Made by a program: the position numbers and the translations under genes. From UBA11524 sp965646445 (GTDB lineage Bacteria > Bacillota > Clostridia > Christensenellales > Aristaeellaceae): DNA of 64,000 nt. The stretch spans positions 1 to 64,000 of the forward strand of contig CBFFZW010000004.1 in the NCBI GenBank assembly GCA_965646445.1. The letters are read 5' to 3'. Shown here in pieces: positions 1-8,257 of the stretch; the stretch's first letter is position 1; every line of letters starts with the position of its first letter. The notes below the pieces were generated by a model, which searched no databases, had not been told where the DNA came from, and saw only the letters and a program-made list of their open reading frames with translations.

Positions 1-204
1 GAGCCCCTGGCGGGAGGTGTCGGAGGGCCTGCAGGCCCTCTGACTGCCATCGTATCCGGCGGCTTTGCCGACGGGGCGGGTCTGCCCTTTGCTCAGCAAA
101 GGGCTTCTTTACACATCCGAACGGCGGGGAGAACGGCTTTGCCGTTCGACCAGTGAGGATGTGCAAAACCTCGTCCAAGTGGCTATGCCACTTGGACGAC
201 GGCG
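1..204 (+). repeat. Modular multi-hairpin intergenic element, copy A
   Basis: No gene is seen before the malG stop. The stretch holds an ordered set of hairpins: GAGGGCCTGCAGGCCCTC (23-40); GCCCTTTGC/GCAAAGGGC (84-92/96-104); the anchor TTCTTTACAC (105-114); an outer stem CACATCC/GGATGTG (112-118/157-163) enclosing GAACGGC/GCCGTTC (131-147); and a 13-bp terminal hairpin (171-183/187-199) ending five bases before the malG stop codon. The same architecture recurs with different stem sequences at 2676, 56701 and 59268. The left end may lie outside the window. The strand given is the reading direction of the hairpin order; the transcribed strand is unknown. Confidence 0.75.
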
Positions 205-1053
205 TTAGCCCTTCACGGAACCGCCGGTAATGCCTTCAACGTAGAATTTCTGCATGATGATGAAGAGTATGGAGATCGGGATGGAAACAATAACGCCGCC
301 GGCGCAAAACTGGGCAAAGTAGTTGTTGCGGTTGACCTTATCCACCATGGAGAACAGGCCCAGGGCCACGGTTTTCTGGGCGGAAACGCCGGAGTTGAGC
401 ATGAGCGAGGCGAGAACGAAGTCCATCCAGGGGGCCAGGAAGGCGTTGATGACCGTGTAGACTACAATGGGCTTGGACAGGGGGATGATGATCTTCCAGA
501 ACACGGTAAATTCGTTTGCGCCCTCCAGGTAGGCGGACTCGCGCAGAGACTTGCTGATGGTGTCGAAGAAGCCCTTGGCGATGAGGTAGCCCAGGCCGGA
601 GCCCGCCGAGTAAACGATGACCATGCCGGTCATGGAGTTGGTCAGGCCGATTTCCTTCATGATGAAGTAGACCGCCACCATGGACAGAAAGCCGGGGAAA
701 AGATTGAGGATGATGGCGAAGTTCATCAGGGGCTTGCGGGCCTTGAAGCGCATGCAGGACATGGCATAGGCGACCATGAGCACGAACAGCGTGGAAATGA
801 TGCACACGAAGACGGCGATGGTGAAGGTGTTCATGAACCACTGGGGGAACTGGTTCACGCTGTCATCGCCGGGGGTGAGGATGGCCTTGTAATGCGCCAG
901 GGTGTAGGCCTCGGGGAAGAAGGTGGACAGGTTCGGCCCCTTGTCCACGCCGAAGGAGGTGACCACCAGCCACAGGATGGGAATCAGCCAGAAGCCCGCC
1001 AGCAGGGCCAGCACAATGTGGCGAAGGATAACGCGAATCGTCTTGGTTTTCAC
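205..1053 (-). CDS. malG: Maltose/maltodextrin-type ABC transporter permease, MalG-like
   Basis: This is a 282-residue inner-membrane permease for sugar uptake and the partner of the MalF-like protein just upstream. It has about six hydrophobic segments and the permease EAA loop at roughly residues 172-195 (ESAYLEGANEF...PLSKP), which docks the ATPase. Its start codon overlaps the malF stop by four bases (ATGA), so the two are translationally coupled. No MalK-type ATPase is encoded nearby, so a shared MsmX-like ATPase elsewhere in the genome is the likely energiser (inference). Maltose or maltodextrin is suggested by overall similarity to MalG; the exact sugar is not proven. Confidence 0.9.
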   Translation of the reverse strand: MKTKTIRVILRHIVLALLAGFWLIPILWLVVTSFGVDKGPNLSTFFPEAYTLAHYKAILTPGDDSVNQFPQWFMNTFTIAVFVCIISTLFVLMVAYAMSCMRFKARKPLMNFAIILNLFPGFLSMVAVYFIMKEIGLTNSMTGMVIVYSAGSGLGYLIAKGFFDTISKSLRESAYLEGANEFTVFWKIIIPLSKPIVVYTVINAFLAPWMDFVLASLMLNSGVSAQKTVALGLFSMVDKVNRNNYFAQFCAGGVIVSIPISILFIIMQKFYVEGITGGSVKG

Positions 1054-2516
1054 TGGAAGCTCTCCTCCTTATCACCCTTGGTCATGTTGGTGAAGGCCAC
1101 CAGGGTCAGGACGGCGCAGACAACGAACACCAGAATGCCGATGACCGAGGCCATCTTGTAGTTGCTCTGATCCTGCGTCAGGCGGTACAGCCAGGTAACC
1201 AGCAGGTCAACCTCGTTGGCGTTGGCGTTGGCCATCAGCTGATCGGAGGTGGTGTACACGTCGCGGCTGAGGAGCCAGATGACGTTGAAGTTGTTGATGT
1301 TGGCGACCACCGAGTTCACCAGAGAGGGACCGGTGATGAAGAGGATGTAGGGCATGGTGATGTTGCGGAAGGACTGCCAGGCGTTGGCGCCGTCAATCTT
1401 GGCGGCCTCCAGCAGCTCGCCGGGGATGTTCATCAGAATGCCCGTGGCAATCAGCATCTGATAGGGCACGCCGACCCAGATGTTGATGAGGATAATCATG
1501 GGCCGCGCCCAGGCCGGATGGGTCAGGAAGGGGATGTAGTTGGCCGTGGGGATGGCGTGGATGGAATACAGCCAGTCGGTGATGCCGGCGCTTTTGCACA
1601 TGGTGTTGACGATGCCGGCGTCCGCAAAGAAATTGCGCACCAGCAGCAGGGAAACGAACTGGGGCACGGCCATGGCTACCATGAAGCAGATGCGCCAGAA
1701 TTTCTTGCCGCGGGTGTTCTTGTTGTTAATGAACATGGCCATCAGGATGCCGCCGATGTAGCAGGTGAAGGTAGCCACCACGGCCCAGATCAGCGTCCAG
1801 GTGAGGACGCGGGCAAAGGCGTAGGCGAAGGTGGAATCAGCGGCGGTGGAGACGAGGCTGGAAAAGTTGTTCAGCCCGACCCAGGTGAAAAGCTTGCTGG
1901 GCACAAGATGATTTCGGTCATAATTGGTGAAGGCGATGAGGATCATCACGATCAGGGGAACGACGGTGAAGAGGAACACGCCCAGCACCGGCAGGGACAG
2001 CAGGGTGCGATGGAACTTGACGCCCAGGCAGTCCTGAAGATCCTGCGCGAAGGTGTTGACATGTTTGCCGACCTTGGCGGCGCGCTCCACCTCGCGGGCG
2101 GCGCGGAGGTTGCGCATCCACAGGATGACGGCCAGCGCCACGACCATGACGCCAATGGCGCCAAAGAGGAGGATCAGGAAGGAATTGTCATAATTGTTCC
2201 AGACATTTTTGCGGGTAACGGGGTCGAAGGTACGGGCGGCTTCCACCGTGCCCAGGGTGTTCAGCTTGGCCATGTAAGGCCAGAAAAAGCCAGGGATGAT
2301 ATAGAGAATGAAGGCTTCCGCCAGGGTCAGCAGGACGCCCTTGACATACTGCTTCCGGGCGAAGCAGCTTGCGCCGCAGATCAGCGCGGACAACTTCACC
2401 CAGATGTCGCCTTCAGCAAACGAACGGACGGTGCTGGCAAAGAAATCTCCGATGGCCGCGAAAAATCGGACGATTCCCGGCTGCCGGGCCGGGACGGCGG
2501 CTTTGCTTTTTTCCAT
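1050..2516 (-). CDS. malF: Maltose/maltodextrin-type ABC transporter permease, MalF-like, with extended N-terminus
   Basis: This permease of 488 residues pairs with MalG. The open frame extends further upstream, but the ATG at 2516 is preceded by an AAGGAGC ribosome site and begins MEKSKAAVPA, so it is the probable start. The N-terminal 150 residues carry two extra hydrophobic stretches (near FARKQYVKGVLLTLAEAFILYIIPG and FLILLFGAIGVMVVALAVILW) before the canonical MalF transmembrane domain, as in long MalF proteins. The EAA loop lies near residues 365-390 (GELLEAAKIDGANAW). About 354 bp separate it from malE. That gap contains hairpin element B plus roughly 160 bp in which I see no clear promoter. 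Confidence 0.9.
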   Translation of the reverse strand: MEKSKAAVPARQPGIVRFFAAIGDFFASTVRSFAEGDIWVKLSALICGASCFARKQYVKGVLLTLAEAFILYIIPGFFWPYMAKLNTLGTVEAARTFDPVTRKNVWNNYDNSFLILLFGAIGVMVVALAVILWMRNLRAAREVERAAKVGKHVNTFAQDLQDCLGVKFHRTLLSLPVLGVFLFTVVPLIVMILIAFTNYDRNHLVPSKLFTWVGLNNFSSLVSTAADSTFAYAFARVLTWTLIWAVVATFTCYIGGILMAMFINNKNTRGKKFWRICFMVAMAVPQFVSLLLVRNFFADAGIVNTMCKSAGITDWLYSIHAIPTANYIPFLTHPAWARPMIILINIWVGVPYQMLIATGILMNIPGELLEAAKIDGANAWQSFRNITMPYILFITGPSLVNSVVANINNFNVIWLLSRDVYTTSDQLMANANANEVDLLVTWLYRLTQDQSNYKMASVIGILVFVVCAVLTLVAFTNMTKGDKEESFQ

Positions 2517-2675
2517 TGCTCCCGCGCTCCTTGTGTGAAAAATCGGGGAATACCACCAAAGGGTGCCGAATCGTGGAGAAAGAAACCGCCCCGCGCTGCA
2601 AGGCACAGGGCGGCACAATGTGTCGAAAAATCTGGAAAGCGCCGAATAGCAGGCGATAGCCACGCCCCTCCCTTT

Positions 2676-2863
2676 GGAGGTGTCGGAGGGCCCGCAGGCC
2701 CTCTGACTGTCATCGTATCCGGCGGCTTCGCCGACGGGGCGGGTCTGCTATTTGCAAGGCAAATAGCTTCCTTACACGGCCTCACGACCGGGAGAGCGGT
2801 GAAGCCGCTCGACCAGGGAGGCCGTGCAAGACCTCGTCCAAGTGGCTATGCCACTTGGACGAA
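2676..2863 (+). repeat. Modular multi-hairpin intergenic element, copy B
   Basis: This second full copy lies between malE and malF. Hairpin H1 is GAGGGCC/GGCCCTC (2686-2703). H3 is GCTATTTGC/GCAAATAGC (2747-2755/2759-2767). The anchor TTCCTTACAC is at 2768-2777. The outer stem CACGGCCTC/GAGGCCGTG (2775-2783/2818-2826) encloses GAGCGG/CCGCTC (2794-2810). The terminal hairpin (2834-2846/2850-2862) is identical to that of copy A and ends eight bases before the malE stop codon. Against copy A, H3, the outer stem and the inner stem all differ by compensating changes. It could act as a 3' stabiliser of malE mRNA when read from the minus strand (inference). Confidence 0.75.
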
Positions 2864-2870
2864 GCGAAGC

Positions 2871-4088
2871 TTACTGCAGGCCCACAGCCGTGATGCCGGC
2901 CACGCAGTTGTCCAGCAGCTCCTGCAGGGGGACGTTGTCGGGGTTGCCGTTGACGATGATCTTGCCCAGGGCAGCGGCGCTCTCCCAGAAGGCCTGGCCA
3001 ACGCGCTGCACATCAGCGAAACCGGCCTGAGCGGCCAGGGCGGCGATGGCGGGATTGGACTGCACGGCCTCGGAGGCGGCGGCATTGATGTTGGAGGGGC
3101 CCTGAGAACGAAGCTCGAAGCGCAGGGTCTGGGACTGCTCGTTGGTCATGAAGGCGGCGAAGTCCATGGCGTCGCCCACGTTCTCGGAGTAGGCGTTCAC
3201 GCCCACCATCTTGAAGCCGGCGAAGGAGGCCATCTGCACCTGCTCACCGTTCACGGTGTAGGTGGGCAGCTTGGTGGCGGCGTAGTTATCGCCCCACACC
3301 TCGGCGGCCACGTTGGCGTTCCAGGTGCCGGACACACCGGCGATGATGGAGCCGTCCTTCACACCGGCGACGAAGGGATCGGAATCAGCTTCCTTGAAGC
3401 CGGGGTTGGCGGTGATGGCCAGCAGAGCCTCGACTACCTGCACGCCGGTGATGGGGGTGTCGGTGGCGTTCCAGTTGCAGGTGTTGGTCACGCCGTCCTC
3501 GGTCACATGCATGTCCAGACCGGCGCCCTTGAACCAGGAGTAGAAGTACCAGGCATTGGACATGGGGAAGGCCACATACTTGCCGGCTTCAGCAGCCTTG
3601 GCCAGCATGGCGTCCAGGGTCAGCACGTCCTCCTCGGAGAAGTACTCCTTGTTGTAGAACATGAAGTAGCCGTTGTCGGCGGTGGCGGGGTAGGCGTACA
3701 GGTTGCCGTCAATGCCCGTCACGGCTTCTACGGAGGCGGGGACGTTGTTGGCCGCGACAGCTTCGGGGTCGATCATGACCTGCTGCAGCGCGCTGGCGTT
3801 GTACAGGCTGTTGAACTGGTCATCCGCGAAGGTGAAGACATCCGCCGCGGCGGTGGGGTCGGCCAGAACGACCTTGGAGCAGTCGCCCTCGCCCTGGACG
3901 CCCACCTCGATGGTGTAGACCTTTTCGGGATAGGCGGCCTTGAAGTTTTCGATGACCTGATTGATCCACTCCACGTCGGCGTTGTCACCGACCCAGACGC
4001 GCAGGGAAACCTGCTCCGCCATGGCGCAGGATGCGAACATGGTCAGCATCATGGTCAGGGCGAGCACCATTGCCAGGAACTTCTTCAT
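2871..4088 (-). CDS. malE: Extracellular sugar-binding protein of the MalE type
   Basis: This is the 405-residue solute-binding subunit of the maltose-type transporter. The ATG at 4088 has an AAGGAGG ribosome site and opens a signal peptide (MKKFLAMVLALTMML); the frame upstream has no such signal. The cleavage region FASCAMAEQ could be a weak lipobox (Cys about residue 19) or a signal peptidase I site after AMA; a lipoprotein is usual for this role in Firmicutes. The mature part has the extracellular solute-binding family 1 pattern, for example IEVGVQGEGDCSKVVLADPTAAADVFTFADDQ. It is first in the operon order malE-malF-malG and follows the regulator gene. Confidence 0.9.
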   Translation of the reverse strand: MKKFLAMVLALTMMLTMFASCAMAEQVSLRVWVGDNADVEWINQVIENFKAAYPEKVYTIEVGVQGEGDCSKVVLADPTAAADVFTFADDQFNSLYNASALQQVMIDPEAVAANNVPASVEAVTGIDGNLYAYPATADNGYFMFYNKEYFSEEDVLTLDAMLAKAAEAGKYVAFPMSNAWYFYSWFKGAGLDMHVTEDGVTNTCNWNATDTPITGVQVVEALLAITANPGFKEADSDPFVAGVKDGSIIAGVSGTWNANVAAEVWGDNYAATKLPTYTVNGEQVQMASFAGFKMVGVNAYSENVGDAMDFAAFMTNEQSQTLRFELRSQGPSNINAAASEAVQSNPAIAALAAQAGFADVQRVGQAFWESAAALGKIIVNGNPDNVPLQELLDNCVAGITAVGLQ

Positions 4089-4218
4089 GGAAAGATTCCT
4101 CCTTGAATATATCTCACGCGGGGTGAACCGCGCGGAGTACGGTGTCGCGCGCCGCACATCCGCCGGGCAGAAGGTAGCCTGCCCCGAATTGGCGGCGCCT
4201 ATGAGGCACGGATGGACA

Positions 4219-4232
4219 TGAAAGCGTTATCG
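4219..4232 (-). promoter_or_regulatory. Candidate LacI/CcpA-type operator upstream of malE
   Basis: TGAAAGCGTTATCG spans the lacI stop codon (4227-4229). On the minus strand it reads CCGATAACGCTTTC, nearly the same as CCGATAACGTTTCC at 5287-5300 in front of the regulator gene. The sequence also fits the catabolite-response (cre) pattern. It lies about 130 bp upstream of malE, in position to control transcription entering malEFG. I see no convincing -10/-35 pair between it and malE. Confidence 0.45.
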
Positions 4233-5231
4233 GACGGAATCGCGAAGGCGCAGCTCGGCCTTCAGCACCACGTTTTGCGGTGGCGCGCCGCGCTCCATCA
4301 TGTCGGCCAGGACGCGCAGGCTTTCCCGGGCGATGGCCGCCACGGGCTGTTCCACGGTGGTCAGCCGGGGGATGAAATACTTGCCCATCTCCGTGCCGTC
4401 AAAGCCGAAAACGCTCACTTCCTGGGGAACGTCGCGGCCCAGATCCTTTAGCGCGCGGATGACGCCCAGGGCCATGGCGTCCGACATGCAAAAGACCGCC
4501 GTGGTATCGAGCCGCTGACGGAAAAAGGTCTTTGCCGCTTCAAACGCGCCCTCCATGGAAAACCTGGTTTCCACATAGCGGGTTTCGTCGAAGGTCTGGC
4601 CGATTCGGCGGAAGGCGTCCAGCACGCCCAGATAGCGCAGGGAGAGGTTATCGCCCTCCATGCGGCTGCCCCCGAAGACCGCCACGCGCCGATGTCCGCT
4701 CTGAAGCAGGTAGGCCACCGCCTGGCAGGCCATGGCCCGGTCGTCAATGGAGACGGAGGAGGCGCGGGGAAGTCGGTTCAGCCCCACGTCCACCGTGGCG
4801 AAGACCATGGGCACGTCCACGCCCCTGAGCACGGCGGCCCGCTCGTCAATGCGGCTGCCCACAAAGATCAGCCCGCTGACTCGCTTCTCGTGCAGAAGCC
4901 GGAGCGCCGCCTGAAACTCGTCCGCCTTCTCGTCGATAAATTCCAGCAGGAAGGCGGCCTTGCTGTCCCGGCCGATGGTCATCATGGCTTCCGCCAGCGC
5001 GGACAGGAACGGATTTTGATGCCCGCGCAGGATGATTGCCACCACGTCGGCGTCCAGCTGCTTGAGGCCCCGGGCGTTGGCGTTGCCCACGAAATGGCAG
5101 TCCGCCATCACGCGCTCCACCTTGTCGCGGGTTTCACGGTTGACGTCCGGCCGATGGTTCAGCACCCGGGAGACGGTGGTCACGCTGACGCCAGCCTTCC
5201 GGGCGATGTCCTTGATGGTGTAAATTTTCAT
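4227..5231 (-). CDS. LacI/GalR-family transcriptional regulator of the maltose operon
   Basis: The protein of 334 residues has the family's usual length. The N-terminal helix-turn-helix is explicit (YTIKDIARKAGVSVTTVSRV, residues 4-23), followed by the hinge and a periplasmic-binding-protein-like sensor domain to the C-terminus. The start at 5231 follows a GGGAGGT ribosome site. It lies directly upstream of malEFG on the same strand, so it most likely represses that operon and itself in response to an oligosaccharide or its derivative. Candidate operators are present in its own leader (5282-5295) and at its 3' end (4219-4232). The effector is not deducible. Confidence 0.88.
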   Translation of the reverse strand: MKIYTIKDIARKAGVSVTTVSRVLNHRPDVNRETRDKVERVMADCHFVGNANARGLKQLDADVVAIILRGHQNPFLSALAEAMMTIGRDSKAAFLLEFIDEKADEFQAALRLLHEKRVSGLIFVGSRIDERAAVLRGVDVPMVFATVDVGLNRLPRASSVSIDDRAMACQAVAYLLQSGHRRVAVFGGSRMEGDNLSLRYLGVLDAFRRIGQTFDETRYVETRFSMEGAFEAAKTFFRQRLDTTAVFCMSDAMALGVIRALKDLGRDVPQEVSVFGFDGTEMGKYFIPRLTTVEQPVAAIARESLRVLADMMERGAPPQNVVLKAELRLRDSVR

Positions 5232-5281
5232 GCGGACACCTCCCTTTCAGCAGCATCCGACGGCGCGACGCCTTGCGGCAT

Positions 5282-5295
5282 CGTTACCGATAACG
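5282..5295. promoter_or_regulatory. Candidate operator in the lacI-family regulator leader
   Basis: CGTTACCGATAACG is a palindrome with CGTTA/TAACG arms, continuing into GTTTCC. It sits just downstream of the start point predicted from the promoter at 5313-5341, a position suited to autorepression by a LacI-family protein. It shares CCGATAACG with the site before malE. Confidence 0.5.
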
Positions 5296-5312
5296 TTTCC
5301 AATTGCACGGTA

Positions 5313-5341
5313 AGAATATCACGCTCTTTGGCTGTTGTCAA
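5313..5341 (-). promoter_or_regulatory. Sigma-A promoter of the LacI-family regulator
   Basis: On the minus strand the sequence shows TTGACA, a 17-base spacer and TATTCT. Transcription would start near 5306 and run through the operator into the regulator gene and perhaps malEFG. The rest of the 330-bp gap 5232-5561 holds the divergent promoter at 5509-5536 and nothing else I recognise. Confidence 0.7.
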
Positions 5342-5508
5342 TAGTACAAATGGTATTTTCTTAGAAAAAGTTTATGAAGCGCGCCAATGAAGTATGTCCG
5401 TGGGAAGGTGCTACATTCTCAGGGAAGGGAAGGAGAAGGCCAAGCGTATGGCGGGGAGGTTCCTCATAGACTTTACAGCGGCGCGAATCGCCGGGGCTGC
5501 GGGGCCGC

Positions 5509-5536
5509 TTGCATGTCGGGAGAAATATGGTATAAT
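5509..5536 (+). promoter_or_regulatory. Promoter for the two small membrane-associated genes
   Basis: TTGCAT, a 16-base spacer and a perfect TATAAT (5531-5536) lie 26 bases before the GTG start of the next gene. Confidence 0.55.
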
Positions 5537-5561
5537 GGTTTGTGGAAGGGAGTGATCGCCC

Positions 5562-5987
5562 GTGAGCGAGCAGAAGAACGTCAGCAAGCCTGTCCAGCTG
5601 TGGAACAGCGCGGTGAAAGCAGTGAAGGGCGAGAACACCGGCGCCCTGGTGGAGCAGTTCACCGCGGAAATGACCCTGGTGGCCGAAGGCCTTTGCGAGG
5701 ATCAGGCCCGGCTGCGTCAGGCGGTGGAGGAAATCCGCCGGGAGGCGGACGCGGCCCGGCAGAGCCTGCGCAGCGAGCAGCAGGCCATCGACAGAACCAT
5801 CCAGGAGAACCAGCGGGATATCGACCGCCGCCTGGACGACATCGACCACCGCCTGGAGGCCATTGAGGCCCGCAAGGCGCCTTCCGCGAAAATCAAGAAC
5901 AGGGGCCTGATGGGTCAGGCCATCATCCTGGCAGGCATCGTCTGCGGCACATGGCTGGCCGTGACGATCCTGAACCTGCTGCGATAA
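5562..5987 (+). CDS. Coiled-coil protein with C-terminal membrane anchor, unknown function
   Basis: The protein of 141 residues starts at GTG (ribosome site GAAGGGAG). Residues about 45-105 are a charged heptad-like region rich in Glu, Arg and Gln (for example QRDIDRRLDDIDHRLEAIEARK), strongly suggesting a coiled coil. Residues about 117-138 form one hydrophobic segment (AIILAGIVCGTWLAVTILNLL), leaving nearly the whole protein cytoplasmic. It is followed 15 bases later by another small hydrophobic protein, so the two are probably one operon ending at the terminator at 6557-6599. I do not recognise a family. Confidence 0.7.
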   Translation: MSEQKNVSKPVQLWNSAVKAVKGENTGALVEQFTAEMTLVAEGLCEDQARLRQAVEEIRREADAARQSLRSEQQAIDRTIQENQRDIDRRLDDIDHRLEAIEARKAPSAKIKNRGLMGQAIILAGIVCGTWLAVTILNLLR

Positions 5988-6002
5988 AGGGTGGAGGTAC
6001 GG

Positions 6003-6527
6003 ATGAAAACGTATGAGGAAATGGTCGCTGATTACCGCCGCCGTCAGCATGACACGGTGGTGGACGCCATCGCGACGGGGCTGACCTACATGGATGAGGT
6101 GGCCGTGGAGACGGGGCTGCTGGAGGAAGCGGGGCTGATGACGGAGCTATCCGAGTCCGTGTGTACGGCGCTGCCCTTTGTGATGATCGCCGCCACGGAG
6201 GGGAGCAAGGTGCTCCTGGGGCGCAAGCCCGGCAAAACCGGCATGATGGACGGGGCCTACCGCATGGTCAAGACCAGCGCGGCCCTGGGCGTGGGCGGCG
6301 CGGTGGCTTCCATGGCGGGCTTCTGGGCCGCGCTGCCGGTGACGATGGGGGTTCGCGCGCTGTTTGACTGCTACCGCTCCAAGGCCCTGACCGGCCTGCG
6401 GGTACAGGGGCGTATCAGTCGCCTGCGGGAGCTGAACGCCTTCCTGCGCAAGGCGGATGCCGTGACCACGGCGGTGGATATGCCGTCGGAAGGCCCGGTG
6501 GTTCAGGTGCCCGTCATGGTGGAATGA
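6003..6527 (+). CDS. Small membrane-associated protein, unknown function
   Basis: The protein of 174 residues starts at ATG 6003 with GGAGG five bases upstream; an in-frame GTG at 5991 is less likely. The middle (residues about 40-125) is rich in Gly, Ala and Met and contains hydrophobic stretches (CTALPFVMIAATEGSKVLLG, ALGVGGAVASMAGFWAALPVTMGVRALF) compatible with membrane insertion. The ends are hydrophilic. It is probably co-transcribed with the coiled-coil protein upstream and may work with it. No known domain is recognised. Confidence 0.65.
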   Translation: MKTYEEMVADYRRRQHDTVVDAIATGLTYMDEVAVETGLLEEAGLMTELSESVCTALPFVMIAATEGSKVLLGRKPGKTGMMDGAYRMVKTSAALGVGGAVASMAGFWAALPVTMGVRALFDCYRSKALTGLRVQGRISRLRELNAFLRKADAVTTAVDMPSEGPVVQVPVMVE

Positions 6528-6556
6528 CGCCCCAGGAGGCCTGTCAAGCGAACTAT

Positions 6557-6599
6557 AAAAAGCGCCGGAAACCTGTTGTTTTGGTTTCCGGCGCTTTTT
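6557..6599. terminator. Bidirectional intrinsic terminator
   Basis: AAAAAGCGCCGGAAACC and GGTTTCCGGCGCTTTTT form a 17-bp arm pair around a nine-base loop, with A and T runs on both sides. It serves the plus-strand small-gene operon and the convergent glycosidase gene. Confidence 0.9.
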
Positions 6600-6610
6600 C
6601 ATGGCGATGG

Positions 6611-7771
6611 TCAAAGAATCTGGCAGCCCTGCTTCAGCGTCATCGCCAGGTCATAGGCGAAGCGCTTGATGTCCAGCACATTGGGCCTTTCCTGCTTGCG
6701 CCAGGCGGCGATTCTGGCAGTGGGCGGCACCTGCATGGGTACCAGCTGCGCGCATTCCAGCAGGTTGGCGATGGCCTCGCAGACCTCCAGCAGCGCGTCC
6801 ACGTCAAAGCCGCCGTAGGCAAACACGTCGGACTTGTTATCGGCCAGCACCGTTTCCAGCCGCTTCAGCAGCTTGTTGGCCTCCTGCTCGCGGTTGGCCT
6901 TCTCCGGCACGATGGAAGCTAGGTCGCGGTTGCGGAAGCAGCCCACGATGGCCGCGGCGATGGCGGGGTCCCGCACGGTGCCGTCGGGGTAGAAAATGCC
7001 GTGGACATCGTTCCAGTAGCCCTCCACCATCAGGTTGAAGACGTACCAGGGGATGCCGTACTCGTTCAGCGTCTGAATCACCAGGTCGTAGGGGTTGGCC
7101 CGGGCGATGCAGCAGGTCTCGTTGTTGATGACGGGCTTGCCGTACTTTTTGCCCACCGACAGGGCCAGCTCCGCCATCGCCCGCACCCCCTTGAGGGTCG
7201 GGGAATAATCGTGGTAGGACAGCACGTCCACCAGATCCGCGCTGGATTCCAGATCCACCGCCAGCCAGTTGCCCACGGTGATGGCGTTGACGCTGTCCAG
7301 CGACTTGACATACACGCAGTAGCGGCGCACGAAGGCCCAGATTTTTGCGTACCGGGCCTGCTTGGTTTCCTCGTCCGGGGCATGGAGAATCAGGTCGTTG
7401 CAGGGAGGCTCGTTCATCACGTCGTACATCAGCAGGCCGGGCTCGTCCTTCAAGGCCTCCACCACCGCCCTAGCGTAGCGCTCGCCCCTGGGGGTGAAGT
7501 CCTCCTCCAGAATGGCCGGATCCATGCAGTTGCCGTTGAACAGAATGGGCATGGCGCTCACGCCCTGGCCGTGGCACACGCGCACAAAATGAACCAGACG
7601 GCTGATATAGCCCTCCGGCTCCTGCTCGTAGGCGCGGTAGTCCAGCCAGAAACGCACGCTGTTGATGCCCAGGCGCTTGGCGTAGCCCAGGTCACGGATG
7701 GTGATGTTTTCATCCATGGATACGTCGTAGTTCACACCCTTGATAAAGGAATAATCCTGCAGTGGCTTCAT
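6611..7771 (-). CDS. Cellulase-superfamily (GH5-like) glycoside hydrolase
   Basis: The protein of 386 residues has no signal peptide, so it is probably cytoplasmic. The start at 7771 (MKPLQDYSF) has AGGAGG upstream; the open frame continues through the tRNA region, which cannot be coding. The (beta/alpha)8 clan A signature is visible: YDVMNEPP provides the Asn-Glu acid/base pair near residue 132, and GKPVINNETCC near residue 225 provides the nucleophile Glu. The last 100 residues form an extra alpha-helical region. It may process oligosaccharides taken up by the cell. Substrate unknown; GH5 itself versus a neighbouring clan A family is not certain. Confidence 0.75.
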   Translation of the reverse strand: MKPLQDYSFIKGVNYDVSMDENITIRDLGYAKRLGINSVRFWLDYRAYEQEPEGYISRLVHFVRVCHGQGVSAMPILFNGNCMDPAILEEDFTPRGERYARAVVEALKDEPGLLMYDVMNEPPCNDLILHAPDEETKQARYAKIWAFVRRYCVYVKSLDSVNAITVGNWLAVDLESSADLVDVLSYHDYSPTLKGVRAMAELALSVGKKYGKPVINNETCCIARANPYDLVIQTLNEYGIPWYVFNLMVEGYWNDVHGIFYPDGTVRDPAIAAAIVGCFRNRDLASIVPEKANREQEANKLLKRLETVLADNKSDVFAYGGFDVDALLEVCEAIANLLECAQLVPMQVPPTARIAAWRKQERPNVLDIKRFAYDLAMTLKQGCQIL

Positions 7772-7944
7772 GATAAGCCGCCTCCTTTGTGCTGCTCCTG
7801 TCCTGCGTTTCGGCTGAAAGGCCCCGATGGCGCCATTCATGAGCATCATACCATACACAGAAGCGGCAGGGGATAGATGCCCGTGTATTTTTCTTGTATT
7901 TTCTGATGGCGGAAGCGCACAGGGGCGAAAAGTCGCCAAGGAAC

Positions 7945-7973
7945 AAAAAAGCGACTCCCTGAGGAATCGCTTT
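7945..7973 (-). terminator. Intrinsic terminator of the tRNA operon
   Basis: On the minus strand a nine-bp stem GCGATTCCT/GGGAGTCGC is followed by six T residues, directly after tRNA-Met. Confidence 0.8.
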
Positions 7974-7976
7974 CCG

Positions 7977-8050
7977 TGGCTCAAATAGGATTCGAACCTA
8001 TGACACTTCGGGTATGAACCGAATGCTCTGGCCAACTGAGCTATTGAGCC
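7977..8050 (-). tRNA. tRNA-Met (elongator, anticodon CAT)
   Basis: The minus strand folds as a complete cloverleaf: acceptor GGCTCAA/TTGAGCC with discriminator A, D arm with AGCTCAGTTGG, anticodon stem TTCGG/CCGAA holding CAT, and T arm with GTTCGAATC. CCA is not encoded. It lacks the initiator hallmarks present in the neighbouring gene. Confidence 0.93.
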
Positions 8051-8054
8051 AAGA

Positions 8055-8130
<76 letters not shown>

Positions 8131-8159
8131 TCATTGTCACCTCAGCGGCGACAAAAGTT

Positions 8160-8188
8160 ATTTTACACCATCTTGTCCTGGTTGTCAA
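8160..8188 (-). promoter_or_regulatory. Promoter of the tRNA-fMet/tRNA-Met operon
   Basis: On the minus strand TTGACA, a 17-base spacer and TAAAAT stand about 30 bases before tRNA-fMet. Confidence 0.8.
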
Positions 8189-8257
8189 TAGCTTTTGAAA
8201 GATTTCTTACGCGGATTTTGTCAGGAAATTGGAAAGGAGGGGAGCATCGGGGAAAAG

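Noticed and set aside
1518..4106. Very long plus-strand open frame opposite malF and malE
   Set aside because: It crosses the intergenic element and overlaps two convincing genes antisense. Its product is a Gly/His/Ala/Gln-rich string typical of the reverse frame of GC-rich coding DNA.
7772..8035. N-terminal extension of the GH5-like protein into the tRNA-Met gene
   Set aside because: The extension would overlap a tRNA and a terminator. The ATG at 7771 has a consensus ribosome site.
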